In this document: in pieces, positions 17,758 through 25,654 of the stretch
Numbering within the stretch: position 1 is the first letter of the stretch
Layout of the letters: every line of letters begins with the position of its first letter
Origin: Pseudoduganella armeniaca
GTDB taxonomy: Bacteria > Pseudomonadota > Gammaproteobacteria > Burkholderiales > Burkholderiaceae_D
Length of the DNA stretch: 64,000 bases
Direction: 5' to 3'
NCBI RefSeq assembly: GCF_003028855.1
Contig: NZ_CP028324.1
Coordinates: 310,001 to 374,000, forward strand
The notes under the pieces: model-generated
Databases searched by the model: none
Seen by the model: the letters and a program-made list of their open reading frames with translations, nothing else
Told to the model about the DNA's origin: nothing
Made by a program: the position numbers and the translations under genes

Positions 17758-19044
17758 ATGCTGATCCTGCTGACCGGCGCTACCGGTTTTCTCGGCTCCC
17801 ACCTGGCGCCGCTGCTGCTGGCGCAGGGCCATCGCGTGCTGAGCGCGGGACGGCGCCGCTGCGCCGATTCCCGCATCGGTTTCGTCCAGGCGGACTTTGC
17901 CCACGATAGCGAAAAAACGGATTGGGTGGCGCGCCTGTCCGGCGTCGACGTCGTCATCAATACCGTCGGCATCATCCGCGAGACGCCCGGACAAACCTTC
18001 GCGGCGCTGCACACGGAGACGCCGAAGGCGCTGTTCGCCGCCGCCGTCGAAGCCGGCGTCAAGCTGGTGATCCAGGTCTCGGCGCTGGGCGCCGACGAAG
18101 CCGCCGTCACCGCGTATCACCGCAGCAAGAAGGCGGCGGACGACTTCCTGGCGACGCTGCCGCTGCGCTCGCGCATCGTGCAGCCCTCGCTGATCTACGG
18201 TCCGGAAGGCGCCAGCTCGAAGATGTTCCGCACCCTGGCCACCATGCCGTTCGCGCTGCAGTTCGGCGCGTCGCCGCAACCGGTGCAGCCGGTGCACATC
18301 GACGACGTGTGCCAGGCCATCGTGGCGCTGCTGGGTGAGAAGGGCGGGCCGCGCAGCGAGCGCGTCGCACTGGTGGGACCGGCCCCGCTGCCGTTCATCG
18401 GCTACCTGGGCGCGCTGCGCCGCGGCCTGGGGCTGGGGCGCTTGCGCGTGCTGCGGCTGCCGTCGTTCGTGGCCCGGCTGGCGGCGCGGCTGGGCAGTGT
18501 CATCCCCGGCAGTCCGCTGACCCCGGATGCGCTGCAGATGCTCGACCGCGGCAACACGGCCGATCCGGCCCAGACGGTGCGATTGCTCGGCCGTGCGCCA
18601 CGGCCTGTGGAAAAGTTCATCGATCGTCCCCAGGCGGCGCGGCTGGACGCGCAACTGGGCTGGCTGCTGCCGCTGCTGCGCGTGGCGATCGCCATCGTGT
18701 GGCTGTGGACGGCGTACGTCTCCGCCTTCGTCTGGCCCGTCGAGGACAGCTACCGCCTGCTGGAGCGCAGCGGCATCCCGTCAGTATTGACGCCGCTGAT
18801 GCTGTACGGAGCCAGCGCGCTCGATCTACTGTTCGGCATCGGCACGCTGGCGTTGCCGCGCCGCTGGCGCCACTGGCTGTGGCTGGCGCAGGTCGGGCTG
18901 ATCGGTTTTTATACCGTCGTCATCGCCGTCCGCCTGCCGGAATTCCTGTGGCACCCCTACGGACCGCTCAGCAAGAACCTGCCGATGCTGGCCGCCATCT
19001 GGCTGCTGTACGAACTGGAAAAGCAACCCACCAAGGAGAATTGA
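17758..19044 (+). CDS. SDR-type NAD(P)-binding protein fused to a DoxX-like membrane domain
   Basis: A 428-residue fusion. Residues 1-~290 form an atypical short-chain dehydrogenase / NAD(P)H-binding Rossmann domain with the glycine motif TGATGFLGS at ~6-14. Residues ~305-425 are hydrophobic with four helices and resemble DoxX-like proteins (LERSGIPSVLTPLMLYGASA, then GIGTLALPRRWRHWLW). This layout is seen in several Burkholderiales; the substrate is unknown. Start 17758 follows GAAGAGG. Its TGA overlaps the ATG of the DUF2269 gene by one base, so the two form a two-gene operon. Confidence 0.85.
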   Translation: MLILLTGATGFLGSHLAPLLLAQGHRVLSAGRRRCADSRIGFVQADFAHDSEKTDWVARLSGVDVVINTVGIIRETPGQTFAALHTETPKALFAAAVEAGVKLVIQVSALGADEAAVTAYHRSKKAADDFLATLPLRSRIVQPSLIYGPEGASSKMFRTLATMPFALQFGASPQPVQPVHIDDVCQAIVALLGEKGGPRSERVALVGPAPLPFIGYLGALRRGLGLGRLRVLRLPSFVARLAARLGSVIPGSPLTPDALQMLDRGNTADPAQTVRLLGRAPRPVEKFIDRPQAARLDAQLGWLLPLLRVAIAIVWLWTAYVSAFVWPVEDSYRLLERSGIPSVLTPLMLYGASALDLLFGIGTLALPRRWRHWLWLAQVGLIGFYTVVIAVRLPEFLWHPYGPLSKNLPMLAAIWLLYELEKQPTKEN

Positions 19045-19508
19045 TGGAATACCTGATCGTCAAGTGGCTGCACATCCTGTCGTCCACCTTCCTGTTCGGC
19101 ACCGGGATCGGTTCCGCGTGGTACCTGCTGTTTGCCGTCATCAGCCGCAACGTGGCGGCGATCGCCGTGGTCACGCGCATCGTCGTCATCGCCGACTGGC
19201 TGTTCACCGGCACGACGATGATCGCGCAGCCCGCCACCGGCTTCTACCTGATCCACCTGGCCGGCTACCCGCTGCACAGCGCCTGGATCATGCACTCGAT
19301 CGCCCTGTTCGTGCTGGCCGCGCTGTGCTGGTTCCCGGTGGTGTGGTTGCAAATGCGGCTGCGCGACCTGTCGGCGGCGGCGGCCAGCGCCGGCACGCCG
19401 CTGCCGCCCGCGTTCTGGCGCTATTTCAAATGGTGGATAGCATTGGGCATTCCTGCCTTCTTCGCCTTCCTTGGCGTGTTCTACCTGATGGTCGCCAAGC
19501 CGATGTAA
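19044..19508 (+). CDS. DUF2269-family integral membrane protein
   Basis: A 154-residue protein with four predicted membrane helices and the opening MEYLIVKWLHILSSTFLFGT, a hallmark of the DUF2269 family. A His in the first helix and another at ~71 in the second half may bind a metal or haem, as in related small membrane proteins, but this is not shown. It is preceded by AAGGAGAA and overlaps the SDR-DoxX stop codon by one base. The pairing of DoxX-like and DUF2269 proteins suggests a shared membrane redox function. It ends 17 bp before a palindromic element. Confidence 0.82.
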   Translation: MEYLIVKWLHILSSTFLFGTGIGSAWYLLFAVISRNVAAIAVVTRIVVIADWLFTGTTMIAQPATGFYLIHLAGYPLHSAWIMHSIALFVLAALCWFPVVWLQMRLRDLSAAAASAGTPLPPAFWRYFKWWIALGIPAFFAFLGVFYLMVAKPM

Positions 19509-19525
19509 TGGCCCCGCCAAGAAAC

Positions 19526-19578
19526 CGGGGTCAGGTCTGTCATTCGGACATTTTGTCCGAATGACAGACCTGACCCCG
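19526..19578. repeat. Palindromic element, GGGGTCAGGTCTG subfamily, copy 2
   Basis: A perfect 25-bp inverted repeat (19526-19550 / 19554-19578) with a 3-nt loop. Relative to the copy at 7606 the inner arm changes from GGCAATCGGACA to GTCATTCGGACA, and the opposite arm changes to match. It lies between the convergent DUF2269 and YdeI-like genes, 3 bp from the latter's stop. Confidence 0.9.
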
Positions 19579-19581
19579 ATT

Positions 19582-20169
19582 TTACGGGTGCAGCTTCTCT
19601 CCGCGCGCCAGCATCTGCACGAACTGCTCGAGCCGGCGCGCGCGCGTCTCCGGCTTCTTGGCCGTCTGCAGCCGATGCAGGATCGCATAACGGTTGCGGC
19701 TGTCGAGGGTGGCGAAGAACTGGCGCGCGGCCGGGTTGGCGTCGAGCGCAGCCTGCAATTCCGGTGGCACGCTGGCCTGGCGCACGGAATCGTAGGCGGC
19801 GTCCCAGCGGCCGTCCGCCTTGGCGCGCTCGATTTCCTTCAGGCCGGCCGGCCGCATGCGACCGCTGTCGATCAGCGCCTGTACTTTGTCGCGGTTGACC
19901 TTGGACCAGATGCTGCGCGCCGCGCGCGGCGTGAACTTCTGCACCCACCAGTCGTCGTCGATGCGGCGCTTGACGCCGTCGATCCAGCCATGGCACAGCG
20001 CCACCTCCAGCGCTTCGGGATACTGCACGGTCACGGTCCCGGCGCTCCGTTTGGCGATGCGGAGCCAGGCACCAGGCGTGCGCGCATGCTCACGCGCCAG
20101 CCAGGCTTCCCACGCGGCGGCATCGGCAAACGTCAGTTCGGGCAGTTCGGCTTTGGGTGTGGTGGCCAT
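19582..20169 (-). CDS. YdeI/OmpD-associated family protein
   Basis: A 195-residue soluble protein. The blocks EALEVALCHGWIDGVKR, KFTPRAARSIWSKVN, and the C-terminal RRLEQFVQMLARGEKLHP are typical of the YdeI / OmpD-associated family, some members of which are annotated in stress or bacteriocin protection. The exact biochemical role is not known. There is no signal peptide, so it is probably cytoplasmic. It is divergent from the LysR gene at 20232 (62 bp between). Confidence 0.85.
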   Translation of the reverse strand: MATTPKAELPELTFADAAAWEAWLAREHARTPGAWLRIAKRSAGTVTVQYPEALEVALCHGWIDGVKRRIDDDWWVQKFTPRAARSIWSKVNRDKVQALIDSGRMRPAGLKEIERAKADGRWDAAYDSVRQASVPPELQAALDANPAARQFFATLDSRNRYAILHRLQTAKKPETRARRLEQFVQMLARGEKLHP

Positions 20170-20231
20170 CGAGTCCTCCTGTCTGGCCTCATTCTAATGC
20201 GCTATCATCGGCCGGTCACCGTGGAGAAAAC

Positions 20232-21155
20232 ATGTCGCATCCGCTGCTCAACCTGCCGCCGCTGGACGCCCTGCGCGGCTTCGTGGCGACGGCGCGGCGC
20301 CTGAGCATCACGGCGGCGGCGCAGGACTTGTGCCTGACGCAATCGGCCGTCAGCCGACAGATCCAGGCGCTGGAGGAGCGGCTCGGTACGGCGTTGCTGG
20401 TGCGCGGCAGTCGCCAGGTTGCTTTGACCGACGCGGGTCAGCAGCTGTTCGCGCTGGCCTCGCCCTGGCTGGACCAGCTGGCCGAGTTGACGGCCACACT
20501 GCGCCAGCAAGGACGCGTGCAGCCGGTGACGATTTCCGCCAGCATCGGCGTGGTGTCGCTGTGGCTCCTGCCGCGCCTGGGCGACTTCCAGGCGGCCCAT
20601 CCGGATGTGGAGCTGCGCGTGGAAACCAGCAACCGCGTGATGGACCTGCAACGGGAAGGCGTGGACCTGGCGATCCGCTATGCGCCCGCCAGCGCGGTGC
20701 CGGCCGACGCACTGCACCTCTTCGACGAGGAGATCGTGCCCGTCGCCAGCCCCGCCGTGGCGGCCGGCGCGTTTGCCGATGGCGCCACGCTGGCGCAGCA
20801 CGTGCTGCTGGAACTGCACGACCGCTCGCATCCGTTCCTGCAATGGACGCCGTGGCTGCGCCAACGCAGCCTGGACACGGCGGCGCGCGGCACGCTGCGC
20901 TTCAACCAGTACGACCAGCTGATCCAGGCCGCCGTCGAGGGCAACGGTATCGCGCTGGGGCGCCTGCCGCTGATCCTGCCGGCATTGCGCGATGGCCGTC
21001 TCGTCGCGGCCATGCGCCAGCGCGCGACCGGCGCCGATTACGGCTACTGGCTGCTGCAGGCCGCCACGCGGGCGCGGCCCGAGGTCGCCACCGTGCGCGA
21101 CTGGCTGCAGCGGCAGGCCACGGCCACCCAAGCAGCCCTGCAGGCCGCGCGCTGA
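20232..21155 (+). CDS. LysR-family regulator (GcvA-like)
   Basis: A 307-residue LysR regulator. The N-terminal winged helix-turn-helix (~15-70) contains RLSITAAAQDLCLTQSAVSRQI, shown here only as a region of the GcvA/AmpR-like subgroup. The remainder is the two-lobed effector-binding domain (ISASIGVVSLWLLPRLGDF onward). The ATG at 20232 follows GGAGAAAAC. It precedes an MFS transporter gene by 90 bp in the same direction. Control of that transporter is possible, but most LysR regulators act on a divergent gene, here the YdeI-like one. Confidence 0.87.
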   Translation: MSHPLLNLPPLDALRGFVATARRLSITAAAQDLCLTQSAVSRQIQALEERLGTALLVRGSRQVALTDAGQQLFALASPWLDQLAELTATLRQQGRVQPVTISASIGVVSLWLLPRLGDFQAAHPDVELRVETSNRVMDLQREGVDLAIRYAPASAVPADALHLFDEEIVPVASPAVAAGAFADGATLAQHVLLELHDRSHPFLQWTPWLRQRSLDTAARGTLRFNQYDQLIQAAVEGNGIALGRLPLILPALRDGRLVAAMRQRATGADYGYWLLQAATRARPEVATVRDWLQRQATATQAALQAAR

Positions 21156-21245
21156 GCGCCATGCGCGCCGCGCATGGCTGGCATGCCGATTCTGCGCTCG
21201 TGCCGCGCGCCCTGCGCCGCTATCCTCGGCAGAGGAGGAATCGTC

Positions 21246-22439
21246 ATGAAAAAAACCGTCTCGCCGCTCACGGTGGTCGTCTGCGGCGGCATCGTCATCG
21301 GCCTGGCCATGGGCGTGCGCCACGTGCAGGGCCTGTTCATGCTGCCGATGACGGCGGCACGGGGCTGGGGCCGCGAGGAGTTCGCGTTCGCGCTGGCCTT
21401 GCAGAACCTGGTCTGGGGCCTGGCGCAGCCGCTGACCGGCATGCTGGCCGACCGCTGGGGCGCGCGCCGCGTGCTGGCCGCCGGCTGCCTGCTGTATGGT
21501 GCCGGGCTGGCGCTGATGGCGCACGCCGGCAGCGGCACGCAGCTGGCCCTGTCCGGCGGCCTGTTGATCGGCCTGGCCCTGGCCGGCACCACGTTCGGCG
21601 TCGTGTACGGCGCCATCAGCCGCCTGGTGCCGCCGCAGCGGCGCAGCTGGGCGCTGGGCATGGCCGGGGCGATCGGCGGCGTGGGCCAGTTTGCCATGGT
21701 GCCGGCCGCGCAAGGCCTGATCGACGGCATCGGCTGGGCCGCGGCGCTGGGCGTGCTGGCACTCGTGCTGGCCCTGGCCCTGCCGCTGGCCGTGCCGCTG
21801 GACGACCGCGCCGACAACGCCGACCGCCCGGCGCAGTCGATGCGCCAGGCCATCGGCGAGGCGCTGGCGCACCGCGGTTTCTGGCTGCTCAACCTGGGCT
21901 TTCTCGCCTGCGGCTTTCAGCTGGCCTTCCTGGGTGCGCACTTTCCCGCCTACCTGCTGGACCGGGGCTTTCCCGCCCGGACGGGCGTGGCCGCGCTGGC
22001 GATCGTCGCGCTGGCCAACGTGGCGGGCACCTATGCGTGGGGCCAGCTGGGCAGCCAGTACCGCCGCAAGCACCTGCTGGCTTACCTGTACCTGGTGCGG
22101 GCGGGCGCGATGCTGGCGTTCGTGCTGCTGCCGCTCAGCAGCGCCAGCATCTACCTGTTCGCCTTCGTCATGGGCCTGACGTGGCTGGGCACCGTGCCGC
22201 TGACGAACGGGCTGGTGTCGCAGGTGTTCGGCGTGCAGTACATTGGCACGCTGTTCGGCTTCGTGTTTGTCGGCCACCAGCTGGGCGGTTTTCTTGGCGT
22301 GTGGCTGGGCGGCCTGGTATTCGATGCGACGCGCTCGTATGACCTGGTCTGGCTGGCATCGATCCTGGTCGGCCTGCTGGCGGCGGCGCTGCACTGGCCC
22401 ATCGACGACCGCGCCGTGGCGCGGTTACGGACCGCCTGA
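21246..22439 (+). CDS. MFS transporter
   Basis: A 397-residue major facilitator with 12 predicted helices. The loop between helices 2 and 3 carries the family motif GMLADRWGARRVLAAG, and a related charged loop (GSQYRRKHLL) marks the second half. The ATG at 21246 follows a strong AGGAGGAATCGTC site. The substrate cannot be read from the sequence; monocarboxylate/oxalate-formate-type carriers are among the closer-looking families. A 46-codon membrane peptide gene starts 2 bp after its stop. Confidence 0.85.
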   Translation: MKKTVSPLTVVVCGGIVIGLAMGVRHVQGLFMLPMTAARGWGREEFAFALALQNLVWGLAQPLTGMLADRWGARRVLAAGCLLYGAGLALMAHAGSGTQLALSGGLLIGLALAGTTFGVVYGAISRLVPPQRRSWALGMAGAIGGVGQFAMVPAAQGLIDGIGWAAALGVLALVLALALPLAVPLDDRADNADRPAQSMRQAIGEALAHRGFWLLNLGFLACGFQLAFLGAHFPAYLLDRGFPARTGVAALAIVALANVAGTYAWGQLGSQYRRKHLLAYLYLVRAGAMLAFVLLPLSSASIYLFAFVMGLTWLGTVPLTNGLVSQVFGVQYIGTLFGFVFVGHQLGGFLGVWLGGLVFDATRSYDLVWLASILVGLLAAALHWPIDDRAVARLRTA

Positions 22440-22441
22440 CG

Positions 22442-22582
22442 ATGGCGCCGCGTCGCGAAGCCGTGCGCCTGCTGGCCGTCGTGCTGGTGCTGTGCGCCCT
22501 GTGCGCCTGGGCCACGCTGGCATTGCTGGCGCCGGCCAACGTGCTGGCCTTCGCCAACCTGTTTATGCTGTGCCAAGGCTAG
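22442..22582 (+). CDS. Putative 46-residue membrane peptide
   Basis: A short open frame, MAPRREAVRLLAVVLVLCAL at its start, ending LFMLCQG. It has a basic N terminus and one or two hydrophobic stretches broken by a Pro-Ala-Asn turn. It starts 2 bp after the MFS stop without its own clear ribosome-binding site, so expression would rely on coupling. Its last 20 bp overlap the 3' end of the opposing LysR gene. No family is recognised. Confidence 0.45.
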   Translation: MAPRREAVRLLAVVLVLCALCAWATLALLAPANVLAFANLFMLCQG

Positions 22583-23459
22583 TCTTGGCGATGCCACGGG
22601 CGATCTCGGCAAACGCCTGCGCGGCCGGCGCGGCCCGCCCCAGGTTGCGGAAGATCAGCCCTACGCGGCGGCGCACCGTCGGGCGCAGCGGCCGCCGCAC
22701 GATGCGCGGATGCGTCTGCGCCAGCGCATGCGGCAGCGCCAGCTCGGCCAGCACGGTGATGCCGTCGCCGTTGTCCACCAGGTGCAGCACCGTCAGCATC
22801 TGCGACATGCGGTAGCGCACCTGCGGCGCCAGCGCCGCCGCCGCGAACAGCGGCTCGATCAGCGCCGAGCACCCCGCTTCCGGCATGATGAACGGATGCT
22901 CGCTCAGCTCCGCCAGGGTTACCGTGTCGTGCTGCGCCAGCGGATGGTCGCGTGGCAGCAGGGCGGTCAGTTCGTCCTCCACCAGCGGCACGGTATCGAA
23001 GCGCTCGTCCGGCAGCACGGCAAAGCCGACGTCGACGCGCCGGTCCGCGACCCACTGCAGCACGGCCGCATCCGGCCCCTCGTCGATCTGCACTTCCACG
23101 CCGGGGTAGCGCGCGCGGTAGGCCTGCAGGATCGCCGGCAGCAGCTTTAATGACGAGGTGGGGCCGAAGGAGCCGATGCGCAGCAACCCCTTGTGCAGCC
23201 CGCGCGCCACCGCGGCATCCTGGCGCATCGCTTCCGTCAGGCCGAGGATCTCGCGCGCACGCAGCAGCAGGCGCTGGCCCAGTTCGGTCACCGTGACGGC
23301 GGCTTGCTCGCGCTCGACCAGCTGGGCATCGAGCTCCTGTTCCAGCGACTTGATCGCGTGCGACACGGCCGACTGGCTGATGCCGAGGCGCAGTGCGGCC
23401 GACGTGAAGCCGCGCATTTCCGCCACCATGACGAAAATTTCCAGTTGGGTGAAGGTCAT
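22563..23459 (-). CDS. LysR-family regulator, divergent from the EamA transporter
   Basis: A 298-residue LysR regulator. The N-terminal helix-turn-helix reads FTSAALRLGISQSAVSHAIK (~17-36). The effector domain follows from ~90 (GLLRIGSFGPTSSLKLLPAI). It ends TSLGTA. It is transcribed away from the transporter gene at 23504, with 44 bp between the two starts, the classic arrangement for a LysR protein controlling its neighbour. An imperfect dyad TTGTCC/GGATAA lies in that gap. Confidence 0.88.
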   Translation of the reverse strand: MTFTQLEIFVMVAEMRGFTSAALRLGISQSAVSHAIKSLEQELDAQLVEREQAAVTVTELGQRLLLRAREILGLTEAMRQDAAVARGLHKGLLRIGSFGPTSSLKLLPAILQAYRARYPGVEVQIDEGPDAAVLQWVADRRVDVGFAVLPDERFDTVPLVEDELTALLPRDHPLAQHDTVTLAELSEHPFIMPEAGCSALIEPLFAAAALAPQVRYRMSQMLTVLHLVDNGDGITVLAELALPHALAQTHPRIVRRPLRPTVRRRVGLIFRNLGRAAPAAQAFAEIARGIAKTSLGTA

Positions 23460-23473
23460 GAGCTTTTCCTCAT

Positions 23474-23493
23474 TTGTCCATGAGTTTGGATAA
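23474..23493. promoter_or_regulatory. Possible LysR binding dyad
   Basis: TTGTCC (23474-23479) and GGATAA (23488-23493) form an imperfect inverted repeat with an 8-bp spacer. It lies between the divergent LysR and EamA genes. LysR proteins usually bind T-N11-A dyads in such gaps. The match is weak and based on position. Confidence 0.35.
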
Positions 23494-23503
23494 GTATTAA
23501 TGT

Positions 23504-24457
23504 ATGCCTACCGTAACCCTTCCGCAAGGTCCCGAGATGAAAACCGCCGCCCTACCGCTTGCTCCCACCGTTGCCACGTCACCGCTGGTCTATGTAAAAC
23601 TGGTCTTCGTCACGCTGTTCTGGGGCGGCACCTTCATCGCCGGGCGCATTGTCGCCCATGCGCTGCCCGTCATGACGGCGGCCGCGCTGCGCTTTGCCGT
23701 CGCCAGCGCCCTGCTGCTGCTGGTGGCGTGGCAGCGCGAGGGCGGCCTGCCAAGGCTGTCGCGCCAGCAGGTGCTGGCCACCGCCGTGCTGGGCCTGACC
23801 GGCATCTTCCTGTACAACCTGTGCTTCTTCGGCGCGCTGGGGCGCATGCCGGCCGGTCGCGCCGCACTGTTCATCGCGTTGAATCCCATCGTAACGGCAT
23901 TGGCGGCCGCGCTGCTGCTGCGCGAGCGGCTCACCGCCATCAAGTGGGCGGGTATCGGGCTGGCGTTTGCCGGCGCCGCCATCGTCATCACGCGCGGCGA
24001 CCCGGTCGGCGCGCTGCGCGACATCAGCCAGTCGGTCGGCCTGGGCGAACTGCTGATGGTGTGCGCGATCAGCAGCTGGGCCGCCTACACGCTGGTGGGC
24101 CGCTCGGCGCTGAAGGGCCTGAGCCCGATCGCCGCCACCACCTATGCTTCGCTGTGGGGCCTGCTGTTCCTGACCGTCGGCGCGGCGCGCGACTTCGCCT
24201 CGGTCGAGTGGTCCGCCATCGGCTGGCAGGTGTGGACGGGCCTGTGCTACCTGGGCGCGTTCGGCACGGTGCTGGGCTTTGTCTGGTACTACGAGGGCGT
24301 GAAAGCCATCGGCGCTTCGCGCACGGCGGTGTTCAATAACCTGGTGCCGGTGTTCGGCATCAGCCTGGCCGCCCTGCTGCTGGGCGAGCAAGTACTGGCC
24401 TCGATGATCGCCGGCGGCGTGCTGGTGGCCGCCGGCGTGACACTGACCAATCGCTGA
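23504..24457 (+). CDS. EamA/DMT-family transporter
   Basis: A 317-residue drug/metabolite transporter with ten hydrophobic helices in two EamA repeats (~30-165 and ~180-315). The blocks FWGGTFIAGR and GRMPAGRAALFIALNPIVTA are typical. The second repeat includes GTVLGFVWYYEGVKAIGASR and FGISLAALLLGEQ. An in-frame ATG at 23537 (MKTAALPLAP) is an alternative start with a better ribosome-binding site. Likely exports a metabolite or amino acid; control by the divergent LysR protein is expected. Confidence 0.87.
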   Translation: MPTVTLPQGPEMKTAALPLAPTVATSPLVYVKLVFVTLFWGGTFIAGRIVAHALPVMTAAALRFAVASALLLLVAWQREGGLPRLSRQQVLATAVLGLTGIFLYNLCFFGALGRMPAGRAALFIALNPIVTALAAALLLRERLTAIKWAGIGLAFAGAAIVITRGDPVGALRDISQSVGLGELLMVCAISSWAAYTLVGRSALKGLSPIAATTYASLWGLLFLTVGAARDFASVEWSAIGWQVWTGLCYLGAFGTVLGFVWYYEGVKAIGASRTAVFNNLVPVFGISLAALLLGEQVLASMIAGGVLVAAGVTLTNR

Positions 24458-24463
24458 CCGGTT

Positions 24464-24886
24464 TTACTTGGCAAGGATGACGATCGGCTGGTTCTTCTCG
24501 ACCACGTAGGTGGCCAGCTCGGAGATGACATCGTTACCGATATTTTTCGCCGAGTGCACGGCGCCGGCCGGAATGTAGAGCGACTCGCCGGCCTGCAGGC
24601 GTATTGTCTTGCCGTCCATCTCGTACTCGATGGTCCCGCTCAGCACGTAGGCGATTTCCACGCCCGGGTGCGAGTGCTTCGGGAACGACGCTCCGGGCGC
24701 GAAGTCGACCCGCACCTGGATGGCTTCGCGCTGGCTGTCGAATGCGCGGCGCACGGTTTCCGTGCGCGCGATGCCTTTCGAATCGAACTTTGGCGGCACC
24801 GCCGTTTTGGCTTCCTGCGCCAGTGCCGGCGCGGCAAGCAGGGCCAGCGCGATGGTGCCGGCGGTGAGTTGAGCGATGGATTTCAT
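24464..24886 (-). CDS. Exported cupin-domain protein
   Basis: A 140-residue protein. The first ~23 residues are a signal peptide (KSIAQLTAGTIALALLAAPALAQ region with an AQA-like cleavage site). The rest is a single cupin beta-barrel: the metal-ligand block SFPKHSHPGVEIAYVLSG holds two His and a Glu, and AGESLYIPAGAVHSAKN gives the last His. This suggests a periplasmic metal-binding cupin of unknown substrate. It is divergent from the NarL-type regulator and converges on the EamA gene with a 6 bp gap. Confidence 0.82.
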   Translation of the reverse strand: MKSIAQLTAGTIALALLAAPALAQEAKTAVPPKFDSKGIARTETVRRAFDSQREAIQVRVDFAPGASFPKHSHPGVEIAYVLSGTIEYEMDGKTIRLQAGESLYIPAGAVHSAKNIGNDVISELATYVVEKNQPIVILAK

Positions 24887-25000
24887 GGATTCTCCTTGTT
24901 GAGTGGGATTGCTGCGATTTGCCGGGCGCGATTTGCCCGGTCTATACCGGCTGGTTTACACTGTCCGCTGTCCCGCCGCCGACCTCACGGAGTCCCAGCA

Positions 25001-25633
25001 TTGAGCAACACTGCATCACCGATCCGCCTTCTTCTCGTCGACGACCATCCGATGGTGCGGGCCGGCCTGGCCGACACGATTTCCAGCGAACCCGATATGT
25101 GCGTGGCGGGCGAGCGCGATGACGGCGCCGGGATCGTCGATGCCTTCCGCGCCGCGCGACCCGACGTCACGATCCTCGACATCGCGATGCCGCGGGTAGA
25201 CGGTATCGAGGCACTGGAAGCGCTGCGCGCGGAACATCCCCATGCCCGCGTGATCATGCTCACCACGCTGCGGGGCGACCACCAGATGCGCCGCGCGCTC
25301 GAATTGGGCGCCGCCGGCTTCCTGTTCAAGAGCACGGTGCGGCGCGACCTGCTCGATGCCATCCGCGCCGTGCATGCCGGCCGGCGCTGGATTCCCGCCG
25401 AAGTGGCCCAGACGCTGGTCGAGCACCTGGGCCAGCCCGGCCTGTCCGAGCGCGAACTGGTCGTGCTGGCCTGCGCAGCCGGCGGCAACGGCAACAAGCA
25501 GATCGGCGCGCAGCTCGGCATCGCCGAGGATACGGTGAAGGCGCACATGCGCACGATCCTGGCGAAGCTGGGCGCGCACGACCGCACCCACGCCGTTGCC
25601 ATCGCCGTCAAGCGCGGCATCCTGACCTTGTAG
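25001..25633 (+). CDS. NarL/LuxR-type response regulator
   Basis: A 210-residue two-component regulator. The receiver domain (~8-125) has the acidic pair in LLLVDDHPMVRAGL, the phosphorylated Asp in VTILDIAMPRVDG, and Lys in FLFKSTVRRDLL. The C-terminal LuxR helix-turn-helix reads ELVVLACAAGGNGNKQIGAQ followed by LGIAEDTVKAHMR. No ATG fits; the TTG at 25001 (MSNTASPIR) follows CGGAG and is the best start. The likely partner is the propeller sensor kinase encoded on the other strand at 26.7-29.7 kb, of the HisKA_3 type that pairs with NarL regulators. Confidence 0.87.
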   Translation: MSNTASPIRLLLVDDHPMVRAGLADTISSEPDMCVAGERDDGAGIVDAFRAARPDVTILDIAMPRVDGIEALEALRAEHPHARVIMLTTLRGDHQMRRALELGAAGFLFKSTVRRDLLDAIRAVHAGRRWIPAEVAQTLVEHLGQPGLSERELVVLACAAGGNGNKQIGAQLGIAEDTVKAHMRTILAKLGAHDRTHAVAIAVKRGILTL

Positions 25634-25637
25634 TGGC

Positions 25638-25654
25638 AGGCTGAGCGTCAGCCT
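25638..25654. terminator. Small hairpin between convergent genes
   Basis: AGGCTGA and TCAGCCT pair around GCG (25638-25654), followed by TTTC on the plus strand. It lies 5 bp after the response regulator stop and includes the stop codon of the opposing hydrolase. The short T run makes terminator activity only moderately likely. Confidence 0.4.
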
